A DNA stretch of 23,686 nucleotides, from positions 1 through 23,686 of the forward strand of contig CAZVJA010000066.1 of NCBI GenBank assembly GCA_964626885.1, read 5' to 3'. This document shows positions 1 through 7,211 of the stretch, in pieces (the first letter of the stretch is position 1; the number at the start of each line of letters is the position of its first letter). The DNA is from CAZVJA01 sp964626885 (GTDB lineage: Bacteria; Planctomycetota; Planctomycetia; Planctomycetales; Planctomycetaceae). Made by a program: the position numbers and the translations under genes. The notes under the pieces were generated by a model. That model was given only the letters and a program-made list of their open reading frames with translations. It had not been told where the DNA came from and made no database searches.

Positions 1-172
1 GCTGCACGCGATAGCCGATGAATGTGCTGATTTCGCCGTTGTCCCGTTCGAGCGCTACCTGCACTTTCAACTCGCGCTCGGGAGTCAGCAGGAGCTTCTG
101 CATGTTCTGCGAGAGCCCCATCAATTCGGCCGCCTGATAAAAATAGCGGACGGTCGTCTCGTAGTGCGTCAT
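1..172 (-). CDS. gdhA: Glu/Leu/Phe/Val dehydrogenase family protein (glutamate dehydrogenase), N-terminal fragment
   Basis: The minus strand from the ATG at 172 reads 57 codons into the left edge of the window, so only the N-terminus is present. It starts MTHYETTVRYFYQAAELMGL and reaches FIGYRVQ at the edge. In the amino-acid dehydrogenase family (oxidative deamination of glutamate to 2-oxoglutarate, or the reverse), the N-terminal substrate domain has this same arrangement: an amphipathic helix, a P-x-RE-L-x-V strand, and then 'F-x-GYRVQHN' leading into the glycine-rich substrate motif. That motif would lie just outside the window. A purine-rich stretch (gggagagagtgaaagg) sits directly before the ATG. 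Glutamate as substrate is the most likely choice, but leucine or phenylalanine dehydrogenase cannot be excluded from 57 residues. Confidence 0.8.
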   Translation of the reverse strand, partial: MTHYETTVRYFYQAAELMGLSQNMQKLLLTPERELKVQVALERDNGEISTFIGYRVQ

Positions 173-301
173 GCCTTTCACTCTCTCCCGCCGATAAGGA
201 TCAGTCCGTTACCGACAAGAATACAACCATCCGCCGGAATTACACAATTGCGGATGCGAGGATAAGGGGATTGGGATTGTGGGCACTGCGGCCTCCGGAG
301 T

Positions 302-1543
302 TTATTGAACAGGCCTCCGGGCTCCGGTCTCATGGGCCGCTTCTCGAATCGGTCCTCCAGGAGAGACGTTGGGTGAGGGATTGCTCCACGGGGCGGCGCC
401 GCCATTTACGATGGCCCGAGAAAGTACACGGGCATACCAGGTGTGACCGTCGACCGAGAGTCGGGGGGCATTGTGCAAATAGAGCCGTTCAGGGTGCTCG
501 ATGCGAAGGAACACGAGAGACGCATCGCAAAAGGGAATCTGCTTTTCGAGCGCGTATTGACCGAGAATCTCAAAAGGGGCTCGGCTCTTATAAATCGCAT
601 TGACGGGGACTCCCGCGGCATCGCGCGCCTCCCGGCCGGAGCATGCTCCGGCTGCGATTTGCCAGGGGGCCGGCACGACCGCCAGCAAAAGTGCCGAGCG
701 AGACTGTTTGGCAAGCTCATTTAACAATCCGATCGGCGAAAGGGCCTGCTCCACATAAATCGACCAGTCAGGAGGGTTATCCCGCAACCAGGCGTAACGC
801 CCCTGCGGCGTGTCGATGTCTCGGCGATCTTCCGAGTTTTCTCCCGAATTGAGGAGCAGACCCACATGTCGCTTGCACCAGCCGGGAGTGAGCAATCGCA
901 ATCGGCCGGTTTCGTCGGCTTGCTTGGAACGGGCGTCGAGCGTGGGGTGTGGGCAAGCGAGTGGAAGTCCGGCTTGGGTGCGGACGAAGCGTCGGTATTG
1001 ATGATCGTCCGCTATGTCGGACATGTCGAAATTGAAGATGAACAGGTCGGGCTCCAAAGCCAACAAGCTTTGCTTCGCCTGTAAATACGACAGCAGCGGA
1101 CAGTAGCCGGGGATCCCCGCGTTGATCACTTCGACCTTTAACCGCGATTGTGACTGCAAAAGGGTCTGAAGTTGGGTGCAAAAGGTTTCCCCCTGTTCAA
1201 CATCCGGTGCGAGAGTGGTTTCGTCCCCCAGGCAGACGACCCTCCATACACCCGGTGGTTTGGGAACGGAAATCTCACTTCCACGCAGGCCATAGCTGTT
1301 GGTCAGAAGGTGAATCTCGGCGCCGCTGTCAGGTTGGATTTCTGTGACGTCGAGCAGGGGCTTCAGGCGGTGATGCGACCACCAGCAGCGCGTGGAGAGA
1401 GGGGAATCGTCAGGTGAAGTTGAGAGTTCACCAGTATACGAATCGTAGACCCGCAGGCCGATCTCCAGCCCGCAGCCAAGCAGAATCAGGGAGAGGACCG
1501 CGTAGGTAATATGCTTAATACAGACAAGACGAGATCGCATCAT
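302..1543 (-). CDS. Membrane-anchored SGNH/GDSL-like protein with altered catalytic blocks
   Basis: About 413 residues from the ATG at 1543. An N-terminal hydrophobic segment (roughly residues 10-26, ITYAVLSLILLGCGLEIGLR) should anchor it to the membrane with the bulk outside the cytoplasm. The fold signals of SGNH hydrolases are present in order: VVCLGDETTL (block I, about residue 103), INAGIPGY (block II), FNFDMSDIADD (block III) and NAPRLSVDGH near the C-terminus (block V). The catalytic residues are not the usual ones: GDS is GDE, the ND of block III is SD, and the DxxH pair is NxxR. This suggests a non-hydrolytic or altered member (inference). The open frame continues upstream to 1831, but that extension is Arg/Ser-rich with no signal-like character. 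The 1543 start is preferred because it puts the hydrophobic segment at the N-terminus. A second ATG follows at once (1540) with AAGG just upstream. Confidence 0.75.
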   Translation of the reverse strand: MMRSRLVCIKHITYAVLSLILLGCGLEIGLRVYDSYTGELSTSPDDSPLSTRCWWSHHRLKPLLDVTEIQPDSGAEIHLLTNSYGLRGSEISVPKPPGVWRVVCLGDETTLAPDVEQGETFCTQLQTLLQSQSRLKVEVINAGIPGYCPLLSYLQAKQSLLALEPDLFIFNFDMSDIADDHQYRRFVRTQAGLPLACPHPTLDARSKQADETGRLRLLTPGWCKRHVGLLLNSGENSEDRRDIDTPQGRYAWLRDNPPDWSIYVEQALSPIGLLNELAKQSRSALLLAVVPAPWQIAAGACSGREARDAAGVPVNAIYKSRAPFEILGQYALEKQIPFCDASLVFLRIEHPERLYLHNAPRLSVDGHTWYARVLSRAIVNGGAAPWSNPSPNVSPGGPIREAAHETGARRPVQ

Positions 1544-1841
1544 CCTTGATTCTCGTCCATGCCGGCCGAGCCCCCCCACGGAAGAGAGGGGAGTGTATCC
1601 AGCTTGGGATGTCTCAACAAGCCGAATTCGCTCGTCGCAACACACGTCACGTTGGGATCTTAAGGATCGTCGCGCCGCCGGGTTCGCCAGCCGGAAACCC
1701 CATTGTGATGATGAGGTCTCCCGCGGGGCATTACGCCGGTGCCCCAGACTCTGGTCGTGCTCGAGCGGGTGTGTTTGTGTACGCGACGCCGACTGCAGGC
1801 TCTGTTGCACGCTAACCGCGGGGCTCCCCATTCCAAGGAGG

Positions 1842-1876
1842 CGATGGCGGCCATCCGTCGATGGAATTAGCCATCG
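1842..1876. repeat. Interleaved small inverted repeats (CGATGG/CCATCG)
   Basis: The order is CGATGG-cgg-CCATC-cgt-CGATGG-aattag-CCATCG. The middle units can pair with either neighbour, so two alternative hairpin arrangements are possible. The last pair (1859-1876) is a perfect 6-bp stem with a 6-base loop. No T-run follows, so it is not an ordinary terminator, and its function is unknown. Confidence 0.35.
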
Positions 1877-2009
1877 GTTCAGTCTTACAAGCCCTGCCTG
1901 TCGGCCCTCCCGCTCACCAGATCAAAACCGAACCCAATACTGTCGGCCAGACGAACGTTCGGGATGCGGTCGAACGTTCCGTGAGCTTGCGCGGCAGGCG
2001 AACATGTGG

Positions 2010-2040
2010 TTCCTAGAGGTGATTTCGAGACTTTGATTTT
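2010..2040 (+). repeat. Degenerate end of the dispersed CTAGAGGTGG repeat
   Basis: TTCCTAGAGGTGATTTC at 2010-2026 matches the outer end of the full copy at 8141 (TTCCTAGAGGTGGTTTC) with one mismatch. Weaker similarity runs on for about another 15 bases. No matching far end was found downstream, so this is either a decayed half-copy or chance resemblance. Confidence 0.4.
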
Positions 2041-2464
2041 AGATAGGGATGTTTCTGCATGGCTGCCGGAGTGGGACTTCCAAAACATGGAGTGCGGCGG
2101 GAACCGCGCAGGATCGGTTCGGAAACTACGCGTGCTCACCTGAGTCGAGACGACTTCTAGGCAGATGAACTGTACGGATATTAAGTGAGTCTTTACCAGG
2201 CGTAATTCACGAGTTCACTCCAAGGTTCTGAAAGTGGTGCAATTTTTGCGTGATTTTCCCCACTTCACAGTTCCTGAAGTCCTGAATGCGACGAGTGGAA
2301 TCTTCAATAGTTCGCTCCCTGTGAACATATGAATTTTTTGCACGCGTGGCTTGGCGCGTGGGGCTGTTTTGTGTGAACTGAAATGTAGACGAGGGCTAGG
2401 CGAGCACAAAACCTCGTTGAATACAAGGACCATCTCTTTTACTGAAGATATTGGAGTTTGCAGT

Positions 2465-2869
2465 ATGGCGAATGGGAGCAGAGATCTTTCGGTTGCGGCA
2501 TTGGAGCGGATGCTTCAAAAGCGAAAGTCAATATTGGAAACATTGGCAAGCCGACGCGAGAAGTTGCAGCGTGATCTCGAGAAAGTCGAATCAAGAATCA
2601 GTTCACTCGAAGGGCGCCGCGGTGGGATATCAACATTGACTCGCCGGCGAAAACGCCCGAAGAACGAGAAGTCCTTGTCGAAGGTCGTGACCGAAATTCT
2701 CTCGCGTTCGAAGACTGGTTACACACTTTCGAAGCTCACCGAGAAGGTGCTGGCCACCGGTTATAAATCCGGGAGTTCCGACTTCAAGAACGTGCTCTAT
2801 CAATGCCTCTACAACTCGCCGCGCATCGAGCACGAGAGGGAAACCGGCAACTACAAGCTCAAAAGCTAG
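2465..2869 (+). CDS. Small coiled-coil protein with basic linker and winged-helix-like C-terminus
   Basis: 134 residues from the ATG at 2465, which has GGAG eight bases upstream; the frame is open further upstream but without a better start. Residues 9-49 form a heptad-rich helix (LERMLQKRK...LQRDLEKVESRISSLEG). Residues 51-69 are strongly basic (RRRKRPKNEK). Residues 70-134 (LSKVVTEILS...YTLSKLTEKVLATGY...FKNVLYQCLYNSPR...GNYKLK) have the helix spacing and final 'wing' of HARE-HTH/winged-helix domains, in which a small protein dimerises and binds nucleic acid. I do not recognise a named family. A DNA-binding, chromatin-like or regulatory role is inferred from charge and fold only. The gene stands alone and ends in an intrinsic terminator. 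Confidence 0.75.
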   Translation: MANGSRDLSVAALERMLQKRKSILETLASRREKLQRDLEKVESRISSLEGRRGGISTLTRRRKRPKNEKSLSKVVTEILSRSKTGYTLSKLTEKVLATGYKSGSSDFKNVLYQCLYNSPRIEHERETGNYKLKS

Positions 2870-2947
2870 CGGCTGGTACCCGGGGCGGAGTGCAAGCGTC
2901 AGGACTGTCTGGCATCTCTTCCATGCTCCGGTGCAGATTTCTATGAG

Positions 2948-2976
2948 AAGCACGGACGGTTGCGTCTGTGCTTTTT
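2948..2976 (+). terminator. Intrinsic terminator after the coiled-coil gene
   Basis: AAGCACGGACG (2948-2958), loop GTTG, then CGTCTGTGCTT (2963-2973) form an 11-bp stem with one G-T pair, followed by a short T-run. It lies about 80 bases after the stop at 2869. On the other strand the tail is not T-rich, so it mainly serves the + strand. Confidence 0.8.
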
Positions 2977-3015
2977 ACATTGATTGCCGGACCGTGAACG
3001 AATTCGGGAAACAGC

Positions 3016-4284
3016 CTATTTCGCTCCGCGGACGATCTGCAGGAACTGTTGCACGGCACCATTGAGAGTTTCCGATTGCTGGGAAAGATCGTTGGCGGCC
3101 CGCAGGACATCTTCAAGCGACTGGCTGGTCTGCCCGGCGATCTTCGAAACGCGGTCGATGTTCTCCGTGACTTCGTCCGTTCGCTGGGCGACTTCATCGA
3201 CGTTCTGATGAATCTCCTCCGTCGCGTGGCTTTGCTCGCTGACAGATTGTGAAATCGATTCGCTGATCGAGTCGAGCAAGCGAATCGTCTTGCTGAACTT
3301 TACGATGGAATTGACGGCGTTCTGCACGCGTCCCTGGATCGTGCGGATTTCCCCGTCCACCTGCCGCGTCGCCTCTTCCGTCTGCTGGGCGAGCTGCTTC
3401 ACCTCGGTTGCGACGATGGCAAAGGCTCGCCCCGCTTCGCCGGCGCGGGCAGCCTCGATGGAGGCATTCAACGCCAGAATGTTCGTTTGCTTGGCAATCT
3501 GGGAAATTGTCCTGACCACATCGTCGATATTTGTAGACGACCGGTTCAGGTCGGTCACGATGCCGCCTGCTTCGTCCGCCTCCGAGACGGCGCGCCTCAC
3601 GACTCCCGCGGACTCATGCACTTTCTGTTCGATGTTCGTGGCCGTCGTCGTCAACTTGTTTGTCGAATCGATCGTTTGCTGGACGTTGCCCACCGTCCGT
3701 TGGGCGCTCTCGAGCGCGGAGTTGAGCTGCTCGGAAGTCTGTTGCATCGATTGGGACAGCATCCCGGAAGTTGATTGCATGTGCGTTGCGGCGGCGGCGA
3801 TGGAGTTGGCAACTCCCTGTACGGTCTGTTCAAACTCATTCGCCATCATTTCCCGCGCGACCACCGCGTCGGAGATGGCCAGAGACTGCTTTTCCATTTC
3901 TTCGGAAGCGGAATTGATGAGCTGCGAGGCATGCTTGAAAGTCCCGGCCATTCCGCGTAACACCACCCGCCGAAAGAATTTCCCCTTGGCGGCATAGGCG
4001 AGCGATGCCTTCGCCTCGCGAATGAACGCGTCCGTGTTGTCGAGCAGCGCGTTGATGCCATGAATCATTCGCGCCAGATCCCCGTCGACGTCCACGTGCA
4101 GCAGGCGTGCCTCCAGGTTGCCGTGCGCGGCCTGCTCGCACACATCGGCGATGCGGTGAATCCAATGGCGGATTTGATCCGAACAAGCGGCAGCGGAGCG
4201 GTCGGACGAGACGTCCGCCGACGAAATCCTCGATTCCGAAAAGTTCGAATCCGAAGCAATGGAGGCTTCTCGGATGAGACTCAT
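3016..4284 (-). CDS. Soluble methyl-accepting chemotaxis signalling protein
   Basis: 422 residues. There is no hydrophobic membrane segment, so this is a cytoplasmic receptor or transducer. Residues about 36-90 (DQIRHWIHRIADVCEQAAHGNLEAR...LARMIHGINALLDNTDAF) look like a HAMP module. From about 150 to 420 it is one long helical hairpin. The highly conserved tip is at 263-299 (IAKQTNILALNASIEAARAGEAGRAFAIVATEVKQLA), the site that contacts CheA/CheW. Candidate methylation helices with Glu/Gln pairs lie on either side. The gene follows the PAS gene by 55 bases on the same strand. Together they have the parts of one Aer-type receptor (PAS, HAMP, signalling hairpin) divided over two polypeptides. 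No cheA, cheW or cheR is in the window, so its kinase partner lies elsewhere. Confidence 0.93.
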   Translation of the reverse strand: MSLIREASIASDSNFSESRISSADVSSDRSAAACSDQIRHWIHRIADVCEQAAHGNLEARLLHVDVDGDLARMIHGINALLDNTDAFIREAKASLAYAAKGKFFRRVVLRGMAGTFKHASQLINSASEEMEKQSLAISDAVVAREMMANEFEQTVQGVANSIAAAATHMQSTSGMLSQSMQQTSEQLNSALESAQRTVGNVQQTIDSTNKLTTTATNIEQKVHESAGVVRRAVSEADEAGGIVTDLNRSSTNIDDVVRTISQIAKQTNILALNASIEAARAGEAGRAFAIVATEVKQLAQQTEEATRQVDGEIRTIQGRVQNAVNSIVKFSKTIRLLDSISESISQSVSEQSHATEEIHQNVDEVAQRTDEVTENIDRVSKIAGQTSQSLEDVLRAANDLSQQSETLNGAVQQFLQIVRGAK

Positions 4285-4339
4285 GAGGCAGGTTTCCCGT
4301 GTGCGGTTCCGAAGTAAACGGCCTGTAGGGGCAGGGAGA

Positions 4340-4864
4340 TCACAGCGTCAGAACGAATTGATCGTATTGAACCCCGAGGCCGCCAAGATGCTCGACGAGC
4401 AAATCCGTCGCGGCGCGCATGCCATCGCGCCAGTCGGAGTATGAGTCCTCTTTCCGCTTCAACAGGGCGTAGATTTCACTCGCGCGTTCGACGCAGCGCC
4501 GGTCAGGCACGCGGCGGCTGGAGTGGTAACCCGAAATCGAGCCGTGTTCGTCGAAGCTCGGCGTCACGTGCGCGAAGACCCAGTAATGGTCGCCGTTCTT
4601 ACAAAGGTTAATCACGTATGCGAAGATCTCGTCTCCCGCCTGGAGCGTGTCCCACAGCAGCTTGAACACGCAGCGCGGCATATCGGGGTGGCGGATCAGG
4701 TTGTGCGGCTTTCCGAGAAGCTCTTCCTCGGAATATCCGGCGATCCGAATAAACGTTCGATTTGCATACGTAATGATTCCCTTGAGATCCGTCTTGCTGA
4801 CAATGATCTCATCTTCATCGAAGAATCGTTCGCGACCGGTGGGGGTGTGTGAAAGGATTGCCAT
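4340..4864 (-). CDS. Aer-like PAS-domain sensor protein
   Basis: 174 residues. Residues 13-120 are a PAS domain of the Aer aerotaxis type: IVSKTDLKGIITYANRTFI, then IAGYSEEELLGKPHNLIRHPDMP (42-63), LWDTLQAGDEIF and KNGDHYWVFAHVTP (89-102). In E. coli Aer the Arg, His and Asp of the IRHPDMP motif are needed for FAD binding, and all three are present here (R58, H59, D61). Redox or oxygen sensing through flavin is therefore the best inference. The C-terminal 50 residues are helical (RCVERASEIYALLKRKEDSYSDWRDGM...) and might dock on the signalling protein encoded 55 bases downstream. There is no kinase, HAMP or membrane segment in this polypeptide. The start ATG at 4864 leaves a sensible short N-terminal cap. 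Confidence 0.9.
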   Translation of the reverse strand: MAILSHTPTGRERFFDEDEIIVSKTDLKGIITYANRTFIRIAGYSEEELLGKPHNLIRHPDMPRCVFKLLWDTLQAGDEIFAYVINLCKNGDHYWVFAHVTPSFDEHGSISGYHSSRRVPDRRCVERASEIYALLKRKEDSYSDWRDGMRAATDLLVEHLGGLGVQYDQFVLTL

Positions 4865-5397
4865 AGCTTCATTCCACAGGGTTGCTGTTGTCGGTGGGGC
4901 TCAGAGCAACCTAATCGCAAGTACTTCGGGAAGGATGTTCAACCTCCCGGGCCGTCGCGTAAAGTCGGTCCGAGGCGCACGATTCGCGAGCTCTCGGCAC
5001 TGTCCAATCCAGACAAGGCAACACTGTCGGGAGTCGGACGGCTCCGATTTCGTCTCGACGGCGAAACCGAATGGGGATGAGCGTGTGTCATTATTGTCGG
5101 GCAACGAAGGGAGCCGGCTCGAAAAGTCCCCCTCTTTGAGGTGAACACCTCACCGGGGAATTCGTCCACCACGTCGCCGTTTCGACCGGAGTGAATTGCG
5201 GCACAAGAATACCTACCGGTCATGAAACGGCGAGGTGTAGGCCGGTGGACGGAGTGTTTAGCTTTTCCGCCGGGGATGGGAGTCCGCGGACTGCAGAGGA
5301 TGTTCCCCCTTCAAAATGCCCCTCTGGCCATGATACGATGAATAGACGCCGAGACTCTGTACCTTTGGTCTAGAGCTGACACCCGGGACGAGACGAC
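4865..5397. other. Divergent intergenic region with no gene seen
   Basis: This gap separates the divergently transcribed PAS gene (-) and the lipoprotein gene (+), so promoters for both should lie here. Short frames in it have no recognisable product. The only structured element I see is the 16-base palindrome at 5137-5152. Confidence 0.6.
5137..5152. promoter_or_regulatory. Palindrome TGAGGTGAACACCTCA, possible operator
   Basis: Seven-base arms (TGAGGTG/CACCTCA) flank a two-base centre, with CCCCC and GGGG further out. The two-base loop is too small for an RNA hairpin and fits a protein-binding dyad better. It sits about 250-270 bases from either flanking start codon, so its target is unclear. 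Confidence 0.3.
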
Positions 5398-6156
5398 ATG
5401 AAACCCCGAACAGCGATGCACATTTTCTGTGCCGCGGTTGTGTCAACGGCGGCCACTTCGTGCTTGGAGCCTCCCGCCGCGCCCACCCCACAGGCAGTCG
5501 TGGCACGGATGACACCCCAGGAGAAAGTCGCCGTCGTCAAAAAGGCGCTGGCAGCTTCCAACACTGATCCTCAAGCCGTGCAGCCGGCCGAGATTGACTG
5601 GAAGCTGGAACTGGCGGAGATGAAAGGGGTGCTCCGGCCGACTGACGGCGAAAGTTATGCGCTGGAAATCGCCTTCGAGAACCGTGACCAGGAAATTGGC
5701 CGCTGGATGAAATCGGAGAAATACGCGCGGATGCTGTCCCTTGAACAGCAACTCCGCGAATTGTCGGCAGCCATGGATCAGAAAGGAATCGACGAGGCAA
5801 AAAAGGAATTGCAGCCGTTGCGGGATGAACTGAAGCAGCTTGTCGAAAAGCACCGTGTCCGAATTCTGGAAACGCTCTCGCAAAGTAGCCGCAGCAAATG
5901 GTTCGTGCATCGGCTGACCGAACAGATGCGGATCTTGATGTCGCCATTGAAGCTCACGGACGAGCAGATCACGGAACTCCGATCGCGTGCCTGGAACAAC
6001 GTCGAACAAGTTGCCACGTCGCGGCAGATTTCGGATGTGCAGGCGGCGGCGTTCGTGCAGTTGGAAACCGAAATGGAAAAAGAGGTTCTTCGGCGCGATC
6101 AGCGCCGGACCTATCAGACCGTCAAGCAGGATAATCCGCAGCGGTCGGAATTCTAA
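5398..6156 (+). CDS. Secreted, probably lipid-anchored helical protein of unknown function
   Basis: 252 residues. The N-terminus MKPRTAMHIFCAAVVSTAATSCLEPP is a signal peptide ending in a weak lipobox (ATSC, Cys22), so a lipoprotein is likely but not certain. The mature part is charged and almost entirely helical: TPQEKVAVVKKAL at about 39, a Glu/Lys-rich stretch at 120-160 (LEQQLRELSAAMDQKG, KKELQPLRDELKQLVEKH) and LTDEQITELRSRAWNNVEQ at about 185. The last segment resembles the LTxxQ-type helices of periplasmic helical proteins, but I would not assign it to that family. The gene stands alone and is followed by a hairpin at 6162. I do not recognise the product. Confidence 0.75.
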   Translation: MKPRTAMHIFCAAVVSTAATSCLEPPAAPTPQAVVARMTPQEKVAVVKKALAASNTDPQAVQPAEIDWKLELAEMKGVLRPTDGESYALEIAFENRDQEIGRWMKSEKYARMLSLEQQLRELSAAMDQKGIDEAKKELQPLRDELKQLVEKHRVRILETLSQSSRSKWFVHRLTEQMRILMSPLKLTDEQITELRSRAWNNVEQVATSRQISDVQAAAFVQLETEMEKEVLRRDQRRTYQTVKQDNPQRSEF

Positions 6157-6161
6157 AGATT

Positions 6162-6180
6162 CACGGAAAATTGTTCCGTG
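6162..6180 (+). terminator. Hairpin just after the lipoprotein gene, no T-run
   Basis: CACGGAA-aattg-TTCCGTG is a perfect 7-bp stem with a 5-base loop, starting five bases after the stop codon. The absence of a following T-run means termination is only a possibility. It could instead protect the mRNA 3' end. Confidence 0.4.
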
Positions 6181-6437
6181 CCTGCCGAGCCGCGTGAGAC
6201 ATCGGTAAAGGATGCTCTCGCCGGGACTTGGGTTTTCTGGAGAGAGGCATCTCGTCGGTGGTCAGCATCGACATTGCCGCTTCGACTCCCTATGATGGCC
6301 GCAACGGTGGACGGCGTCCACTTGTGGGCGTCGTCAGCGAAACGGTCTCGGGATGAATCGCGTTGGAGTTCGATTCGTCGCGGGAAACGTCGCAGGCAAT
6401 TGATCCGAAATGTGCGATTCGATTTCGGAGGCGCTGC

Positions 6438-7034
6438 ATGGGTTCTGCGGTTTTGACTCGACCGACTCTGGTGCTCAACCGGAACTGGCAGCCGGTGGGA
6501 GTGGCGCCCGTCGCCCGTTCGCTGGTGATGGTTTGGAATGACGCCGCACGTGTGGTCGACCCGGACGATTATCAGCTCTACAGTTGGCTCGACTGGTCGA
6601 AGCTGGTGCCGGCCGAAGGGGAGCTGTTCATCACCACGGTGCAAAGTCGGCTGCGCGTTCCCGAGGTGGTGTCGCTGACCCGATACGACGGCATGCCGAC
6701 CACCGCGGTCACGTTCAGCCGGCGGAATATCTACAAACGCGATCGTTACACTTGCCAATACTGCGGCATTCAGCCGGGCAGCGAGGAATTGACGATCGAC
6801 CATGTCCTTCCGCGCTCGCAAGGGGGGATGTCGAACTGGGAGAACTGCGTATTGGCCTGCGTGAACTGCAATAAGCGCAAGGCGAACCGCACGCCGTCCC
6901 AGGCGCGGATGCCGCTGATGCGCGAGCCGGCCCGCCCGAACTGGAAGCCGATCTACGCCACGCAGGATCTCCGCATCGACAGCTGGTCCCGCTTCATCAG
7001 CGAGGCGTACTGGAACGTCGAGCTGGAGAGCTAA
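6438..7034 (+). CDS. HNH endonuclease family protein
   Basis: 198 residues from the ATG at 6438, chosen because GGAGG lies six bases upstream; an in-frame start at 6363 adds only unlike sequence. The C-terminal half carries a complete HNH zinc-finger nuclease: CQYC (106-109), DH at 121-122 (TIDHVLPRSQGG), N136 and CVNCNKRKANRTP (141-153). The two CxxC pairs hold structural zinc, and His122 with the two Asn residues forms the beta-beta-alpha metal site. The N-terminal 95 residues (PTLVLNRNWQPVGVAPVARS...) match the extra domain of the stand-alone bacterial HNH proteins that begin 'VLNRNWQPV'. The biological substrate of that group is not established. No restriction or phage genes are adjacent. 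Confidence 0.92.
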   Translation: MGSAVLTRPTLVLNRNWQPVGVAPVARSLVMVWNDAARVVDPDDYQLYSWLDWSKLVPAEGELFITTVQSRLRVPEVVSLTRYDGMPTTAVTFSRRNIYKRDRYTCQYCGIQPGSEELTIDHVLPRSQGGMSNWENCVLACVNCNKRKANRTPSQARMPLMREPARPNWKPIYATQDLRIDSWSRFISEAYWNVELES

Positions 7035-7211
7035 GACAGGCTCTGTCCACTCATCGTCGAGTTTGTGCGGCAGGTGTCTCTCACCACATTTAAGGCGCGG
7101 ATCTCACGCTCACCCCCAGCAACGAGTTTTTCCCCTGTTAAGCCGCGGTTCGCAATGCGGCTACTGAAGCAGAGGGGGCCGAAAAGGACCACCTTGCTTA
7201 GGGGAAATGCC

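Larger units (their letters stand above)
1544..2464. other. Long intergenic region without a convincing gene
   Basis: The frames here are Arg/Pro/Ser-rich and resemble no family. The upstream third (to 1831) is an open extension of the SGNH frame. I see interleaved GATGG/CCATC hairpin units at 1842-1876 and a degenerate end of the dispersed repeat at 2010-2040. The last 150 bases are AT-richer and probably hold the promoter of the gene at 2465. No tRNA-like or rRNA-like sequence was noticed. Confidence 0.6.

Noticed and set aside
1544..1831. 96-codon N-terminal extension of the SGNH protein
   Set aside because: It is Arg/Ser-rich, lacks similarity to a signal peptide, and would bury the membrane anchor; the start at 1543 fits export.
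3290..3997. 235-codon open frame on the + strand opposite the MCP gene
   Set aside because: It is a Cys/Ser-rich mirror of the MCP coding sequence with no family signals; the minus-strand frame is an unmistakable chemoreceptor.
6153..6821. 222-codon open frame on the - strand opposite the HNH gene
   Set aside because: It is antisense to a clear HNH nuclease, and its composition (Arg/His/Pro-rich) is typical of a shadow frame.
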